This document shows, piece by piece, positions 1 to 7,534 of a stretch of 40,662 bases of DNA. Within the stretch, counting starts at the first letter, position 1, and every line of letters starts with the position of its first letter. This DNA is from Streptomyces odonnellii (lineage in GTDB: Bacteria; Actinomycetota; Actinomycetes; Streptomycetales; Streptomycetaceae). Both the position numbers and the translations under genes were made by a program. The notes under the pieces are model-generated. The model was given only the letters and a program-made list of their open reading frames with translations, was not told the DNA's origin and made no database searches. The stretch spans positions 1 through 40,662 of the forward strand of contig NZ_LATD01000096.1 of assembly GCF_000981895.1 (NCBI RefSeq), in the 5' to 3' direction.

Positions 1-2
1 AC

Positions 3-203
3 GACACGGGCTCCATGCCGGCGTACGCCGCGGGCCCGCTCCCGCCGTACGACACGGGCTCCGTCCCCGTGTACGGCACCCCCGCCCCCGATGGCACGGT
101 CTCCCCGCCGCCGCCCTCGTCCGACTCGGCTGCCTCCACCGGCCCGCTCTATCCGCCCCCGGCCGGGGAACCCTGGCACGCACCCGCAGGAGACCGACCG
201 TGA
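3..203 (+). CDS. C-terminal end of a proline-rich protein (partial)
   Basis: This is the last 66 codons of a gene that begins before the window. The visible protein is low-complexity, rich in Pro, Gly, Tyr and Ser, with the motif YDTGS occurring twice (about residues 17 codons apart), so it is probably a disordered tail. It ends at TGA 201-203, which overlaps the GTG start of the next gene in a GTGA tetranucleotide, so the two genes are very likely translationally coupled. In related Streptomyces I recall a heme- or ferric-reductase-like membrane protein in front of this NuoF-like gene. Nothing in the visible tail can confirm that, and no function is assigned. Confidence 0.7.
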   Translation, partial: DTGSMPAYAAGPLPPYDTGSVPVYGTPAPDGTVSPPPPSSDSAASTGPLYPPPAGEPWHAPAGDRP

Positions 204-1792
204 ACACCCCGCTCCCCGATGTCCCCGAGGTCCGCGTCGTCGGCCTCCCCCAGCTCACCCAGGGCTTCGACCTGGTCGAGCGGCTCGACCTCCCCATGCA
301 CCTCAAGGTGCACGGCCCGCTGGAACCGGTCACCGGGGAGCGGCTGGCCCAGCTCGCCGAGAACATGTCACTGACCGGCCGCGGCGGCGCCGGATTCCCC
401 TTCGCCAAGAAACTGCGCGCGGTGGCGACGGCCGCGATCCGCCGGGGCGTACGGCCCGTCGTCGTGATCAACGGCAGTGAGGGCGAGCCCGCCTGCCGCA
501 AGGACACGGTGCTGATCAACCGTGCCCCGCATCTGATACTCGACGGCGCGCTGCTGGCGGCCGAGGCGCTGGGCGCCCGCACGCTGATCGTCGCGGTCAC
601 CCGCAACTCCACCGAGGTGTCGATCCGCGCGGCGCTCGCCGAGCGCGGTCTCTCGGACCGGCGCGGACAGCAGTTGCGCGCGCGGGTGGTGCGTACGCCT
701 GAGCGCATGGTCTCGGGCGAGGCGTCGGCCGTGATCCGCGCCATCGGCGGCGGTCCCGCCCTGCCGCCGGGCCGCCGTGAGCGCGCCGCCGAGTCGGGTG
801 TCGGCGGTCTGCCGACGCTGCTGTCCAACGCGGAGACCTTCGCCCAGCTCGCCATCGGCGCCCGGATCGGCGCCCGCCGCTACGGCCACACCGGGCTGGA
901 CACCGAGCCGGGCACGGTCATGCTCACGATCTCCGGGGCGGTCGCGCGCCCGATGGTCGTCGAGGTGCCGACGGGGGTGCCGCTGCGGTACGTGCTCCAG
1001 ATGGCCGGCGCCCCGCCGCTGCCCCAGGGCGTGCTGACCGGCGGCTACCACGGCAACTGGATCGACTCGGTGGCCGCCCACGAGGCCGTCGTCTCCAAGG
1101 AGTCCCTCGCGTCCTTCGGGGGCGCGCTGGGCGCGGGCGCCATCCTGCCGATCGGCCCCGAGACCTGTCCGCTGGGCGAGGCGCTCCGGGTCGCCAACTG
1201 GCTCGCGGCCGAGACGGCGGGCCAGTGCGGCCCCTGCAAGCTCGGGCTGCCCGCCGCCGCGGGCGGCCTCTCGGACGTCATCAACGGCGGCGGTCCCGCC
1301 GCGTTGGAGGCGCTGCGCGCGGTGACCCAGGCGGTCAAGGGCCGGGGCGCCTGCAAGCACCCGGACGGCTCCGCGCGCTTCTTCGCCTCGACCCTGTCGG
1401 CGTTCACCGACGACCTCGCCGCGCATGTGCTGGACGGCGGCTGCGGACGCGAGACGACGGGGGTGCTGCCGCTGCCCGGGCCCGGCTACCAGGACGCGGA
1501 GGAGTCGATCCCGAGCGGTGAGAAGCTCGCCGTGGACTGGACGCTCTGCCAGGGGCACGGGCTCTGCGCGGACATCGTCCCGGAGCTGATCAGACTTGGC
1601 CCCGACGGCTATCCGGCGCTCGCGGACGCGTCGGTCCCGATGCATCTGCGGGGGCGGGCCCAGCGTGCCGTGCGCCGCTGCCCCGAACTGGCGCTGCGTA
1701 TCGAACAGCCGACGCCCGAGCGGCCCCGGCCCGTACGCGCGGCACTGCCGCCCGGCGGGGGCCGCAAGGCCCTGGGCCCCGGCCGGAGTTGA
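200..1792 (+). CDS. NuoF-like NADH-binding flavoprotein fused to a ferredoxin domain
   Basis: The 530-residue protein combines two electron-transfer modules. The NuoF-type part carries the flavin/NADH loop GRGGAGFP at residues 60-67, an SLBB region, and the Fe-S motif GQCGPCKLG near residue 340, followed by a further Cys in GACKHPDG. The last ~90 residues form a small actinobacterial-type ferredoxin with C-x5-C (LCQGHGLC) and a distal RCPEL Cys, the pattern of a single 3Fe-4S cluster. The start is GTG 200, with AGGAGA about 7 bases upstream and a 4-base overlap with the preceding gene. No NuoE or NuoG partner is adjacent, so this is not respiratory complex I. It probably passes electrons from NAD(P)H to the upstream partner or to a P450 or reductase. 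The partner and the direction of electron flow are inference. Confidence 0.85.
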   Translation: MNTPLPDVPEVRVVGLPQLTQGFDLVERLDLPMHLKVHGPLEPVTGERLAQLAENMSLTGRGGAGFPFAKKLRAVATAAIRRGVRPVVVINGSEGEPACRKDTVLINRAPHLILDGALLAAEALGARTLIVAVTRNSTEVSIRAALAERGLSDRRGQQLRARVVRTPERMVSGEASAVIRAIGGGPALPPGRRERAAESGVGGLPTLLSNAETFAQLAIGARIGARRYGHTGLDTEPGTVMLTISGAVARPMVVEVPTGVPLRYVLQMAGAPPLPQGVLTGGYHGNWIDSVAAHEAVVSKESLASFGGALGAGAILPIGPETCPLGEALRVANWLAAETAGQCGPCKLGLPAAAGGLSDVINGGGPAALEALRAVTQAVKGRGACKHPDGSARFFASTLSAFTDDLAAHVLDGGCGRETTGVLPLPGPGYQDAEESIPSGEKLAVDWTLCQGHGLCADIVPELIRLGPDGYPALADASVPMHLRGRAQRAVRRCPELALRIEQPTPERPRPVRAALPPGGGRKALGPGRS

Positions 1793-1926
1793 GCACGAGG
1801 ACGGGCGGGGCCCTCAAGGGGTCCCGCCCGGTCCGCCCGGTCCCGCACATACGCGCTGCCGGGAGGACCCCAAGGGGGGTGCGGGTGGTGAAGCCCCCGC
1901 TACGCGAGACGGAGCCGGGCAAAAAG

Positions 1927-1975
1927 GAGAGAGCGAGGCCTGTCCGCGCTTTTCGCGGACAGGCCTCGCTCTCTC
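1927..1975 (-). terminator. Strong intrinsic terminator after tRNA-Ala (likely bidirectional)
   Basis: A perfect 22-bp stem (1927-1948 with 1954-1975) has a 5-base CTTTT loop. Read on the minus strand it starts 5 bases after the tRNA-Ala 3' end and is followed by CCTTTTT, the classical intrinsic terminator layout. On the plus strand it lies 134 bases after the NuoF-like gene and could also stop that transcript. Confidence 0.9.
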
Positions 1976-1980
1976 GCTCA

Positions 1981-2053
1981 TGGAGCTAAGGAGAATTGAA
2001 CTCCTGACCTCCTGCATGCCATGCAGGCGCTCTACCAACTGAGCTATAGCCCC
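1981..2053 (-). tRNA. tRNA-Ala (anticodon GGC), copy 1
   Basis: The 73-base minus-strand gene folds as a full cloverleaf: 7-bp acceptor GGGGCTA/TAGCTCC, D arm with AGCTCAGTTGGTAGAGC, anticodon stem CCTGC/GCAGG around the loop ATGGCAT (anticodon GGC, reading GCC), and the T loop GTTCAAT. The acceptor stem contains the G3-U70 wobble pair, the main identity element of alanine tRNAs. CCA is not encoded. The gene is base-for-base identical to the copy at 6715-6787. Confidence 0.97.
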
Positions 2054-2098
2054 TGGTGAACACCGCTTTCCGGGTCTCCCCTCAGCGGCATTGCCAAC

Positions 2099-2127
2099 AC
2101 TACACGGTCCTTTCCGCCCACCACCAA
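2099..2127 (-). promoter_or_regulatory. Probable housekeeping promoter of tRNA-Ala copy 1
   Basis: On the minus strand, TTGGTG (2122-2127) and TGTAGT (2099-2104) are separated by 17 bases. This puts transcription start about 40 bases before the tRNA. Motif reading only. The site overlaps the earliest possible (TTG 2091) start of the plus-strand GT87 gene, one reason to prefer a later start for that gene. Confidence 0.45.
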
Positions 2128-2180
2128 ATCGTTTCCGTTCTGTCCGGTTGGAGAAGATCGGGCCGGTACTGTCGCCCTTC

Positions 2181-3506
2181 GTGACCGTTCCCGTACTCGT
2201 GCGGTTCGTCCGGAACAGCGGCCGGAGCGCGGCCCCGTACCGATCGCTGCTGATCGCCGGCGCCGTCTGCCTGGCCTCCTTCGCGGCGTTCTGGATCGCG
2301 CAGCGGGCCGCCGGGGTCTCGATGATCGATCTGCGGGTCTACCGGGCCGAGGGCCTCACGGTGCTGGAAGGCCGGGATCTGTACGCGATGCGCGCCACCG
2401 CGGCCCGGCTGCCGACGACCTACCCGCCGTTCGCCGCGCTGCTGTTCACCCCGCTCACCCTGCCGTCCGTGCCGGTGCTGCGGACGCTCGCGACCGCCGG
2501 GAATCTGCTGCTCCTCGTCGTCTTCGTACGCCTCTCCCTGCGGCTCGTCCTCCAGGGAAAAACACCGCCTCCTAAGGAGGAGACCGGAAAAGAGAAGGAG
2601 CCCGAAGAAGCTGCCGTGCCATGGGCGGCGACGCTCTGGGTGGCCGCGTTCGCCGTCTGGTGCGAGCCGGTGTGGACGACCCTGCGCTACGGGCAGATCA
2701 ACCTCCTGCTGGCGGTGGCGGTGCTGTGGGACCTCTGTCCGAAAGACCCGGGCGACACGGCACGGGGACGTCGCTGGGCCGGTGCGGGCATCGGCCTCGC
2801 CGCCGCCGTCAAGCTCACCCCCGCGCTCTTCGCCGTCCTGCTGCTGCTCATCGGAGTGGTACGGGCCCGCCGGGCGGGCTGGAACCCATGGCTGCGCCAG
2901 GCCGCGACGGCGGGCGGGGTCTTCGCCGGAACGACCCTTCTGGCCGCCGCCCTGCTCCCCGGGGACTCGCGCCGCTACTGGACCGGAGTCGTCTTCGAGG
3001 CGGCCCGCGCGGGCCGGGCGGAGGACACCGCCAATCAGTCGCTGCGCGGGGTCCTGGCCCGGCTCCTGCACACGACCGATCCGGGGCTCTGGTGGCCCGT
3101 TGCCGCCGTCGTGGTCGCCGGGGCGGGGCTCACGGCGGCGGTCCTGGCGGCGCTGCGCGGGGAGCGCGCCGGGGCGGTGGCGGCCTGTGCGGCGACGGCG
3201 CTGCTGATCAGTCCGGTCTCCTGGTCGCACCACTGGGTGTGGTGCGTACCGGTGGTGCTGTTCCTCGCGGCGCGCGGAGGGACGGGACACGGGGCGACCG
3301 GGTGGGCGGCGGCGTTCTGGCTGGTCTTCTGTTCGTACGCCCTGTGGTGGGTACCCCATGGCTCCGGCGCCCCCGAACTGGCCCAGGGCGCCACCGAGAT
3401 GACGCTCTCCGCGCTCTATCCGCTGACGGCCCTGGCCCTGATCTGCCGGCTGCTCGGGAAGACGGTCGGGGCGCGGGGGTACGGTCAGGCCGTGGCGAAC
3501 GAGTAG
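2181..3506 (+). CDS. GT87-family polyprenyl-phosphate mannosyltransferase-like membrane protein
   Basis: This is an integral membrane glycosyltransferase of the GT-C fold, of the type that transfers mannose from a polyprenyl-phosphate donor. Evidence is the early acidic motif IDLRVYRAEG in the first external loop (the GT87 catalytic Asp context), the conserved TYPPFAAL a little later, and about ten strongly hydrophobic segments along 441 residues. A charged loop (KEETGKEKEPEE) sits between membrane helices. The frame is open back to TTG 2091. GTG 2181 or GTG 2199 look better because the upstream stretch overlaps the tRNA promoter, but neither has a good Shine-Dalgarno. It converges on the next gene with a 22-base overlap of the 3' ends. 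The acceptor is unknown. Confidence 0.85.
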   Translation: MTVPVLVRFVRNSGRSAAPYRSLLIAGAVCLASFAAFWIAQRAAGVSMIDLRVYRAEGLTVLEGRDLYAMRATAARLPTTYPPFAALLFTPLTLPSVPVLRTLATAGNLLLLVVFVRLSLRLVLQGKTPPPKEETGKEKEPEEAAVPWAATLWVAAFAVWCEPVWTTLRYGQINLLLAVAVLWDLCPKDPGDTARGRRWAGAGIGLAAAVKLTPALFAVLLLLIGVVRARRAGWNPWLRQAATAGGVFAGTTLLAAALLPGDSRRYWTGVVFEAARAGRAEDTANQSLRGVLARLLHTTDPGLWWPVAAVVVAGAGLTAAVLAALRGERAGAVAACAATALLISPVSWSHHWVWCVPVVLFLAARGGTGHGATGWAAAFWLVFCSYALWWVPHGSGAPELAQGATEMTLSALYPLTALALICRLLGKTVGARGYGQAVANE

Positions 3507-3718
3507 AACCGCTTGAGCGTGCAGTGCTCGTCCAGGAGGCGGCCGTAGATCGGCTCGCCCTCCAGCTCCCGGTAGGTCTCGATGGGGTCGCCTTTTATGA
3601 TCAGCGCCCGCGCGCACTCCTCGCACCAGTACTGGAACTCCGGATTGAGCGGGTCCATGTCCCGGACGATCGGCGTACCACTGCCGCACCAGTCGCATTT
3701 ACGCCTGTGGGCACCCAT
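3485..3718 (-). CDS. Small zinc-ribbon-like conserved protein (77 aa)
   Basis: The 77-residue protein has two CxxC pairs (CDWC near residue 8 and CEEC near residue 32), the signature of a small zinc-binding ribbon, followed by a charged region ending in LKRFYSFATA. There is no membrane segment or signal peptide. It starts at ATG 3718, only three bases after the stop of another tiny zinc-ribbon gene, so the two form an operon. Its 3' end overlaps the convergent GT87 gene by 22 bases. I recognise it as a conserved actinobacterial hypothetical but cannot give a function. Nucleic-acid or protein binding through the ribbon would be a guess. Confidence 0.8.
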   Translation of the reverse strand: MGAHRRKCDWCGSGTPIVRDMDPLNPEFQYWCEECARALIIKGDPIETYRELEGEPIYGRLLDEHCTLKRFYSFATA

Positions 3719-3721
3719 CAG

Positions 3722-3886
3722 TCAGCTCCAGATGTGGCCGCAGGCCGTACACACGTAGGAAACCCCGCCATTGTCGCCGAGCACTTGAGCAACATGGGAC
3801 GAACCGCACGAGGGGCAGAGAAGGCCGACGGGCACCTCCGCCGCGGGAAGCAGGTCATCGGGCTCCTCGATGCTGCTGGCGGACAA
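3722..3886 (-). CDS. Very small zinc-ribbon protein (54 aa, TTG start)
   Basis: A 54-residue frame starts at TTG 3886, with GGGGAG seven bases upstream, and ends at TGA 3722-3724. The protein has an acidic N-terminus (SIEEPDDLLPAAEV), then CPSC and CTAC pairs spaced as in a rubredoxin-like or TFIIS-like zinc ribbon, and ends in GHIWS. It is three bases upstream of the 77-residue zinc-ribbon gene in the same direction. The good ribosome-binding site, the paired Cys motifs and the tight operon spacing support a real gene despite the size and the rare start codon. Function unknown. Confidence 0.75.
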   Translation of the reverse strand: MSASSIEEPDDLLPAAEVPVGLLCPSCGSSHVAQVLGDNGGVSYVCTACGHIWS

Positions 3887-4045
3887 TATGGCTCTCCCCT
3901 CCGGCCCAGTCCCCTCGGTCGTCCGATTCTGCCACGACCGGGCCAGGTGGTCAGCCGGAAAAAGCCGTCCGGTAAGGGCTTATACCGGACGCCGCCGGGT
4001 AACGGGTTGGCTCACCTTCTTTAAGAGGTCCTTTTTGGGGGGCCT

Positions 4046-5539
4046 TTAGGAGGCCTTCTTGAGGAGCCCGGCGAGCGCGCCCAGAACCGCCGCTCCCGCG
4101 AGCGCCAGCGAACACACCCAGAGCGCGTCGGCCGGCGCGGCGGGGCTCGCCTCCAGCCGGTTCAGGAAGAGTGTTCCGAAGGTCGCGACTCCGATGAGCT
4201 GGCCGAGCTGTGTGACGGTCGCGAGGAGCCCGCTCGCGTCCGCCGCGTCCTCCGGGCGTACGGTCGCCAGCGCGCCGGTCAGGGTGGGGCTGAAGCCGAG
4301 CGCCAGCCCCGCGCCCATCCCCGTGTAGGCGGCGTACATCGCGGGTCCGCCGTCTCCGATGTCGCGCATCACCCAGCCCACGGCGACGGCGGAGAGGGCG
4401 GTCAGCGCGAAGCCGCCGGGAACGAGCGCGCGCCGCAGCCCCGGGTGCCAGTTGCGCCAGGTCAGCCCGACCAGACCGAAGACCAGGGCCATGGGTACGA
4501 AGGTGAGTCCCGCGCGCAGAGCGCTGTAGCCGAGCCCGCCCTGGACATAAAGGGTGAGGGTGAAAAGGAAACCCGCGTTGACGGCCATCACAAGCAGGAT
4601 CCGTACGGCCGCGAGTCCCATCCCCGGAATACGGAGAACCCGGGGCGCGACCAGCGGGGCGCCCCCGCGCCGGGCGAGCCGGGACTCGAAGGCCAGGAAG
4701 CAGCCGAAGAGGACCACGGCGGCGGCCATGGAGGCCCATGACCAGACCGGCCAGTCCTCCTCCTGGCCGAGGACCAGCGGCACGGTCAGGAGCGAGACGG
4801 CCGCGGCCAGCAGCACCAGACCGGGCAGATCGAGACCGCGGGTGCGCTCGGGCTCGTCACGCCGGTCCTGGGGCAACACCCGGGCGCCGAGCACCAGCAG
4901 CACGAGGCCGATCGGTACGTTCACCAGGAAGACGGGCCGCCAGCTCGCGCCGAACAGGTCGGCGCTGACCAGCACACCGCCGACGACCTGCCCCGCCGCC
5001 GCGCCGGTGGCGAGGACGGCCGAGTAGGCGCCGAGCGCCCGTACCCGCCGCTCGCCGATGAAGTCGCGCTGGATCAGGCTGAGCACCTGCGGGATCATCA
5101 GCGCCGCGCCCGCCCCCTGGACCAGTCGGAACGCGATCAACTGGCCGGTGCCCGCGGCCAGTCCGCAGGCGAGCGACGCGGCGGTGAAGACCGCGAGACC
5201 GCCCAGGTACATCCGGCGGTGGCCCAGCAGATCGCCGAGCCGGGCGCCGGTGATCAGCAGGACGGCGTAGGCGATGGTGTAGCCGGCGATGACGAGCTGG
5301 AGCGCGGCGCCGGACGCGTCGAGTTCGGTACGGATCGTCGGGGCCGCCACATTGACGATGAACACATCGAGCAGCGCCATGAACTGGGCCGCGAGCACCA
5401 CGGCGAGCAGCAGCCCGGGCCGTCCTCCGGCACCGGCCTCCGGACCGCCGCCCGCGCTCGCGCCGGGGGCGTTGTCAGTGCCGTGGTCTTTACTGGATCC
5501 GTGGGTGTGCCGAGAGTTCTCGGGCGAGGTCGTCGTCAT
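4046..5539 (-). CDS. MFS drug exporter, DHA2 (EmrB/QacA) type with 14 membrane segments
   Basis: The 497-residue protein is a proton-driven efflux transporter of the DHA2 family. After a hydrophilic, Gly-rich N-terminus of about 45 residues come the family motif LDVFIVNVAAPTIR in helix 1 and the loop 2-3 motif GARLGDLLGHRRMYLGG, then about fourteen hydrophobic helices. ATG 5539 (MTTTSPEN) is preferred to the upstream GTG/ATG possibilities because it leaves a normal divergent promoter region of 111 bases to the HTH regulator gene. That arrangement suggests the regulator controls the exporter in response to a small molecule. The substrate cannot be read from sequence. Confidence 0.9.
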   Translation of the reverse strand: MTTTSPENSRHTHGSSKDHGTDNAPGASAGGGPEAGAGGRPGLLLAVVLAAQFMALLDVFIVNVAAPTIRTELDASGAALQLVIAGYTIAYAVLLITGARLGDLLGHRRMYLGGLAVFTAASLACGLAAGTGQLIAFRLVQGAGAALMIPQVLSLIQRDFIGERRVRALGAYSAVLATGAAAGQVVGGVLVSADLFGASWRPVFLVNVPIGLVLLVLGARVLPQDRRDEPERTRGLDLPGLVLLAAAVSLLTVPLVLGQEEDWPVWSWASMAAAVVLFGCFLAFESRLARRGGAPLVAPRVLRIPGMGLAAVRILLVMAVNAGFLFTLTLYVQGGLGYSALRAGLTFVPMALVFGLVGLTWRNWHPGLRRALVPGGFALTALSAVAVGWVMRDIGDGGPAMYAAYTGMGAGLALGFSPTLTGALATVRPEDAADASGLLATVTQLGQLIGVATFGTLFLNRLEASPAAPADALWVCSLALAGAAVLGALAGLLKKAS

Positions 5540-5587
5540 GGCACCGAGCCTGGGCGCGGTCGGGTACGGGTAACGAGAGCCCGCCGA

Positions 5588-5604
5588 TGCTGGTACTGGC
5601 AGCA
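5588..5604. promoter_or_regulatory. Candidate operator in the divergent MFS/regulator promoter region
   Basis: The inverted repeat TGCTG-N7-CAGCA (5588-5592 and 5600-5604) lies midway between the two divergent genes, and TGGCAG is repeated just after it. A dyad in this position is where an autoregulating HTH protein would bind. No site for this family is known to me well enough to match. Confidence 0.3.
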
Positions 5605-5650
5605 CCTGGCAGAGGTGGGTTCACGGATCGACGATGGGGGCGTGACGACG

Positions 5651-6580
5651 ATGGCAGTACGGCATGCGACCGACAGCGCGCCCGCGACGGGCGGGGCGGA
5701 GACAGCGGAGGCACGGGGCGTCCGGGCCGCGGCGGGCAGGCGCCGCAGAGCGGAGCTGGCGGCGTTCCTGCGCGGGCGCCGGGCCCGGGTGACCCCCGCC
5801 GATGTCGGGATGCCGCCGGGGCTCCGCCGCCGTACGCCCGGGCTGCGCCGGGAGGAGGTCGCCCAGCTCTCCGGGGTCGGGGTGACCTGGTACACATGGC
5901 TGGAGCAGGGGCGCCCGATCAACGCCTCGGCGCAGGTGCTGGACGCGGTGGCGCGTACGCTCCGGCTCGACCGGGCCGAGCGCGAGCACCTCTACCACCT
6001 CGCGGAGGTCCCACACGAACCGGATCCGCAGGCCGACGCGGAGGGGGTCGGACCGGAGATAGAGGGCATCCTCGACGCGCTCGATCCGCGCCCGGCGGTG
6101 GCGTACAACGCGCGGTACGACATCCTGGCCTGCAACGCCGCCTACCGCGGCCTCTTCGACTTCGTGCCGTTCCCGGAGACGGAGCACGGACTGCCGAACG
6201 CGCTGTGGACCCTGTTCACCGTTCCCGAGCACCGCTGTCCGCTGGTCTATCCGGAGGTGGAGCTGCCGGTGATGGTGGCGACGCTGCGCGGCGCGTACGG
6301 ACGGCATGTGGGCGAGCCCGGCTGGGAGTCGTTCGTACGGCGGCTCTCGGCGGCCAGTGCGCGCTTCGCCGAGCTGTGGGGGAGCGGGGACGTGACCCCG
6401 CCGGGGCCCCGGGTGAAGACCTTCCGTCACGAGGAGACCGGAGAGATACGGATGACCACGGTGTCGCTGTCGGTCAACGGAATGCCGGAATGCCGGATCG
6501 TCGTCTACACACCGGTGGACGAGGAGAGCGGTCAGCGGATAGCCGTGCTGCGGGCCCGGGAACCCGGTGCGGACGCCTGA
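5651..6580 (+). CDS. XRE-family HTH regulator with MmyB-like ligand-binding domain
   Basis: The 309-residue protein is a transcription factor of the large Streptomyces family whose C-terminal domain resembles the MmyB regulator. Residues about 25-95 form the HTH (GLRRRTPGLRREEVAQLSGV, then TWYTWLEQGR, typical of this family). Residues about 110-300 match the MmyB-like domain (DPRPAVAYNARYDILACNAAYRGLF ... NALWTLF). ATG 5651 follows GGGGG at 5636-5640 with suitable spacing; GTG 5642 in the same frame is the alternative. It is divergent from the MFS exporter and is probably its regulator. In characterised members the domain binds fatty-acid-like ligands. The ligand here is unknown. Confidence 0.88.
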   Translation: MAVRHATDSAPATGGAETAEARGVRAAAGRRRRAELAAFLRGRRARVTPADVGMPPGLRRRTPGLRREEVAQLSGVGVTWYTWLEQGRPINASAQVLDAVARTLRLDRAEREHLYHLAEVPHEPDPQADAEGVGPEIEGILDALDPRPAVAYNARYDILACNAAYRGLFDFVPFPETEHGLPNALWTLFTVPEHRCPLVYPEVELPVMVATLRGAYGRHVGEPGWESFVRRLSAASARFAELWGSGDVTPPGPRVKTFRHEETGEIRMTTVSLSVNGMPECRIVVYTPVDEESGQRIAVLRAREPGADA

Positions 6581-6673
6581 GGCCCGGTGCCAGGAGTACA
6601 AGTGGCGGTACGGGTGGCGATACGAGCGGCGAAGCTCGGCGAAATGTCCCCGAGAACGACGAAAGGCGAAGAG

Positions 6674-6692
6674 GCCCGCGCTTTCCGCGAGC
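6674..6692 (-). terminator. Probable terminator after tRNA-Ala copy 2
   Basis: On the minus strand a 7-bp stem (6686-6692 with 6674-6680, one G-U pair, 5-base loop) starts 22 bases after the tRNA 3' end and is followed by a pyrimidine-rich stretch with short T runs. It is weaker than the terminator of copy 1. Confidence 0.4.
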
Positions 6693-6714
6693 ACACTCCG
6701 CCGTCCCGATCCTG

Positions 6715-6787
6715 TGGAGCTAAGGAGAATTGAACTCCTGACCTCCTGCATGCCATGCAGGCGCTCTACCAACTGAGCTATAGCCCC
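6715..6787 (-). tRNA. tRNA-Ala (anticodon GGC), copy 2
   Basis: This copy is identical in all 73 bases to 1981-2053, with the same cloverleaf, GGC anticodon and G3-U70 pair. Flanking bases on both sides differ between the copies, so the repeat is limited to the tRNA itself. Confidence 0.97.
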
Positions 6788-6823
6788 TTGCGTTCTCCGC
6801 GCTCCGCGCCGTGAACAAGAAGA

Positions 6824-6853
6824 ACCTTAGCCTGCGACCTGCCGGAAAGTGAA
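6824..6853 (-). promoter_or_regulatory. Probable promoter of tRNA-Ala copy 2
   Basis: On the minus strand, TTCACT (6848-6853) and TAAGGT (6824-6829) are 18 bases apart, placing transcription start about 30 bases before the tRNA. The promoter sequence is unlike that of copy 1. Motif reading only. Confidence 0.45.
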
Positions 6854-6880
6854 ATCCGGCGGACCGCCGCCCCAAGCCGC

Positions 6881-7534
6881 TCAGTCGTCGTCGCCGAGCA
6901 CCGGTTCGGGCAGGGTTCCCGCGTTGTGCTCCAGCAGCCGCCAGCCGCGCGCGCCCTCGCCCAGGACCGACCAGCAGCAGTTGGACAGCCCGCCGAGCCC
7001 CTCCCAGTGGCGCGCCTCCAGACCCAGCAGCCGGCCGATCGTGGTGCGGATCGTGCCGCCGTGGCTGACCACGACCAGCGTGCCGTCGTCGGGCAGCTTC
7101 TCGGCGTGGTGAAGCACCACGGGCGCGGCCCGGTCGGCGACTTCGGTCTCCAGTTCGCCGCCGCCGCGCCGTACCGGCTCGCCGCGCTTCCACGCCGCGT
7201 ACTGCTCGCCGTAGCGCTCGACGATCTCCTCATGGGTCAGGCCCTGCCAGGCGCCCGCGAAGGTCTCGCGCAGGGCCGAGTCGTACGAGACGTTCAGCCG
7301 GGTGAGGGTGGCCAGCTCGGCGGCGGTGGCGGTGGCCCGTCTGAGGTCGGACGCGATGATCGCGTCGGGCTTCAGCGAGGCCAGCAGCCGGGCCGCCCGG
7401 CGGGCCTGAGCGGTGCCCGTGGGGCTCAGTTCGATATCGGTGGAACCCTGGAAGCGGCGCTCCAGGTTCCAGGACGTCTGGCCGTGCCGCCACAGGATGA
7501 CGCGGCGGCCACGGCCGCTCCTGCCGCCGTTCAG
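6881..7534 (-). CDS. Histidine phosphatase family protein (phosphoglycerate mutase-like), CTG start
   Basis: The 217-residue cytoplasmic protein has the phosphatase core LWRHGQTSWN (RHG at residues 16-18, with the phospho-accepting His), the family segment ASDLRRA, and the second catalytic His in VVVSHGGTIRTT. It is the size of a single-domain phosphatase of this clan; true glycolytic mutase activity is not implied. The frame has no ATG, GTG or TTG between an upstream in-frame stop and the RHG motif. CTG 7534, overlapping the rsfS stop as CTGA with GGTGAG just upstream, is therefore the only sensible start. This coupling places it last in the nadD-LCP-rsfS operon. The substrate is unknown. 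Confidence 0.88.
   Translation of the reverse strand: MNGGRSGRGRRVILWRHGQTSWNLERRFQGSTDIELSPTGTAQARRAARLLASLKPDAIIASDLRRATATAAELATLTRLNVSYDSALRETFAGAWQGLTHEEIVERYGEQYAAWKRGEPVRRGGGELETEVADRAAPVVLHHAEKLPDDGTLVVVSHGGTIRTTIGRLLGLEARHWEGLGGLSNCCWSVLGEGARGWRLLEHNAGTLPEPVLGDDD

Noticed and set aside
5219..5650. N-terminal extension of the MmyB-type regulator into the MFS gene
   Set aside because: It would overlap the divergent exporter gene by more than 300 bases, and family members begin just before the HTH, matching a start at 5642 or 5651.
1981..6787. Integrated element using the tRNA-Ala genes as attachment sites
   Set aside because: No integrase, excisionase or phage-like gene lies between or beside the tRNAs, and both copies are complete with their own promoters.
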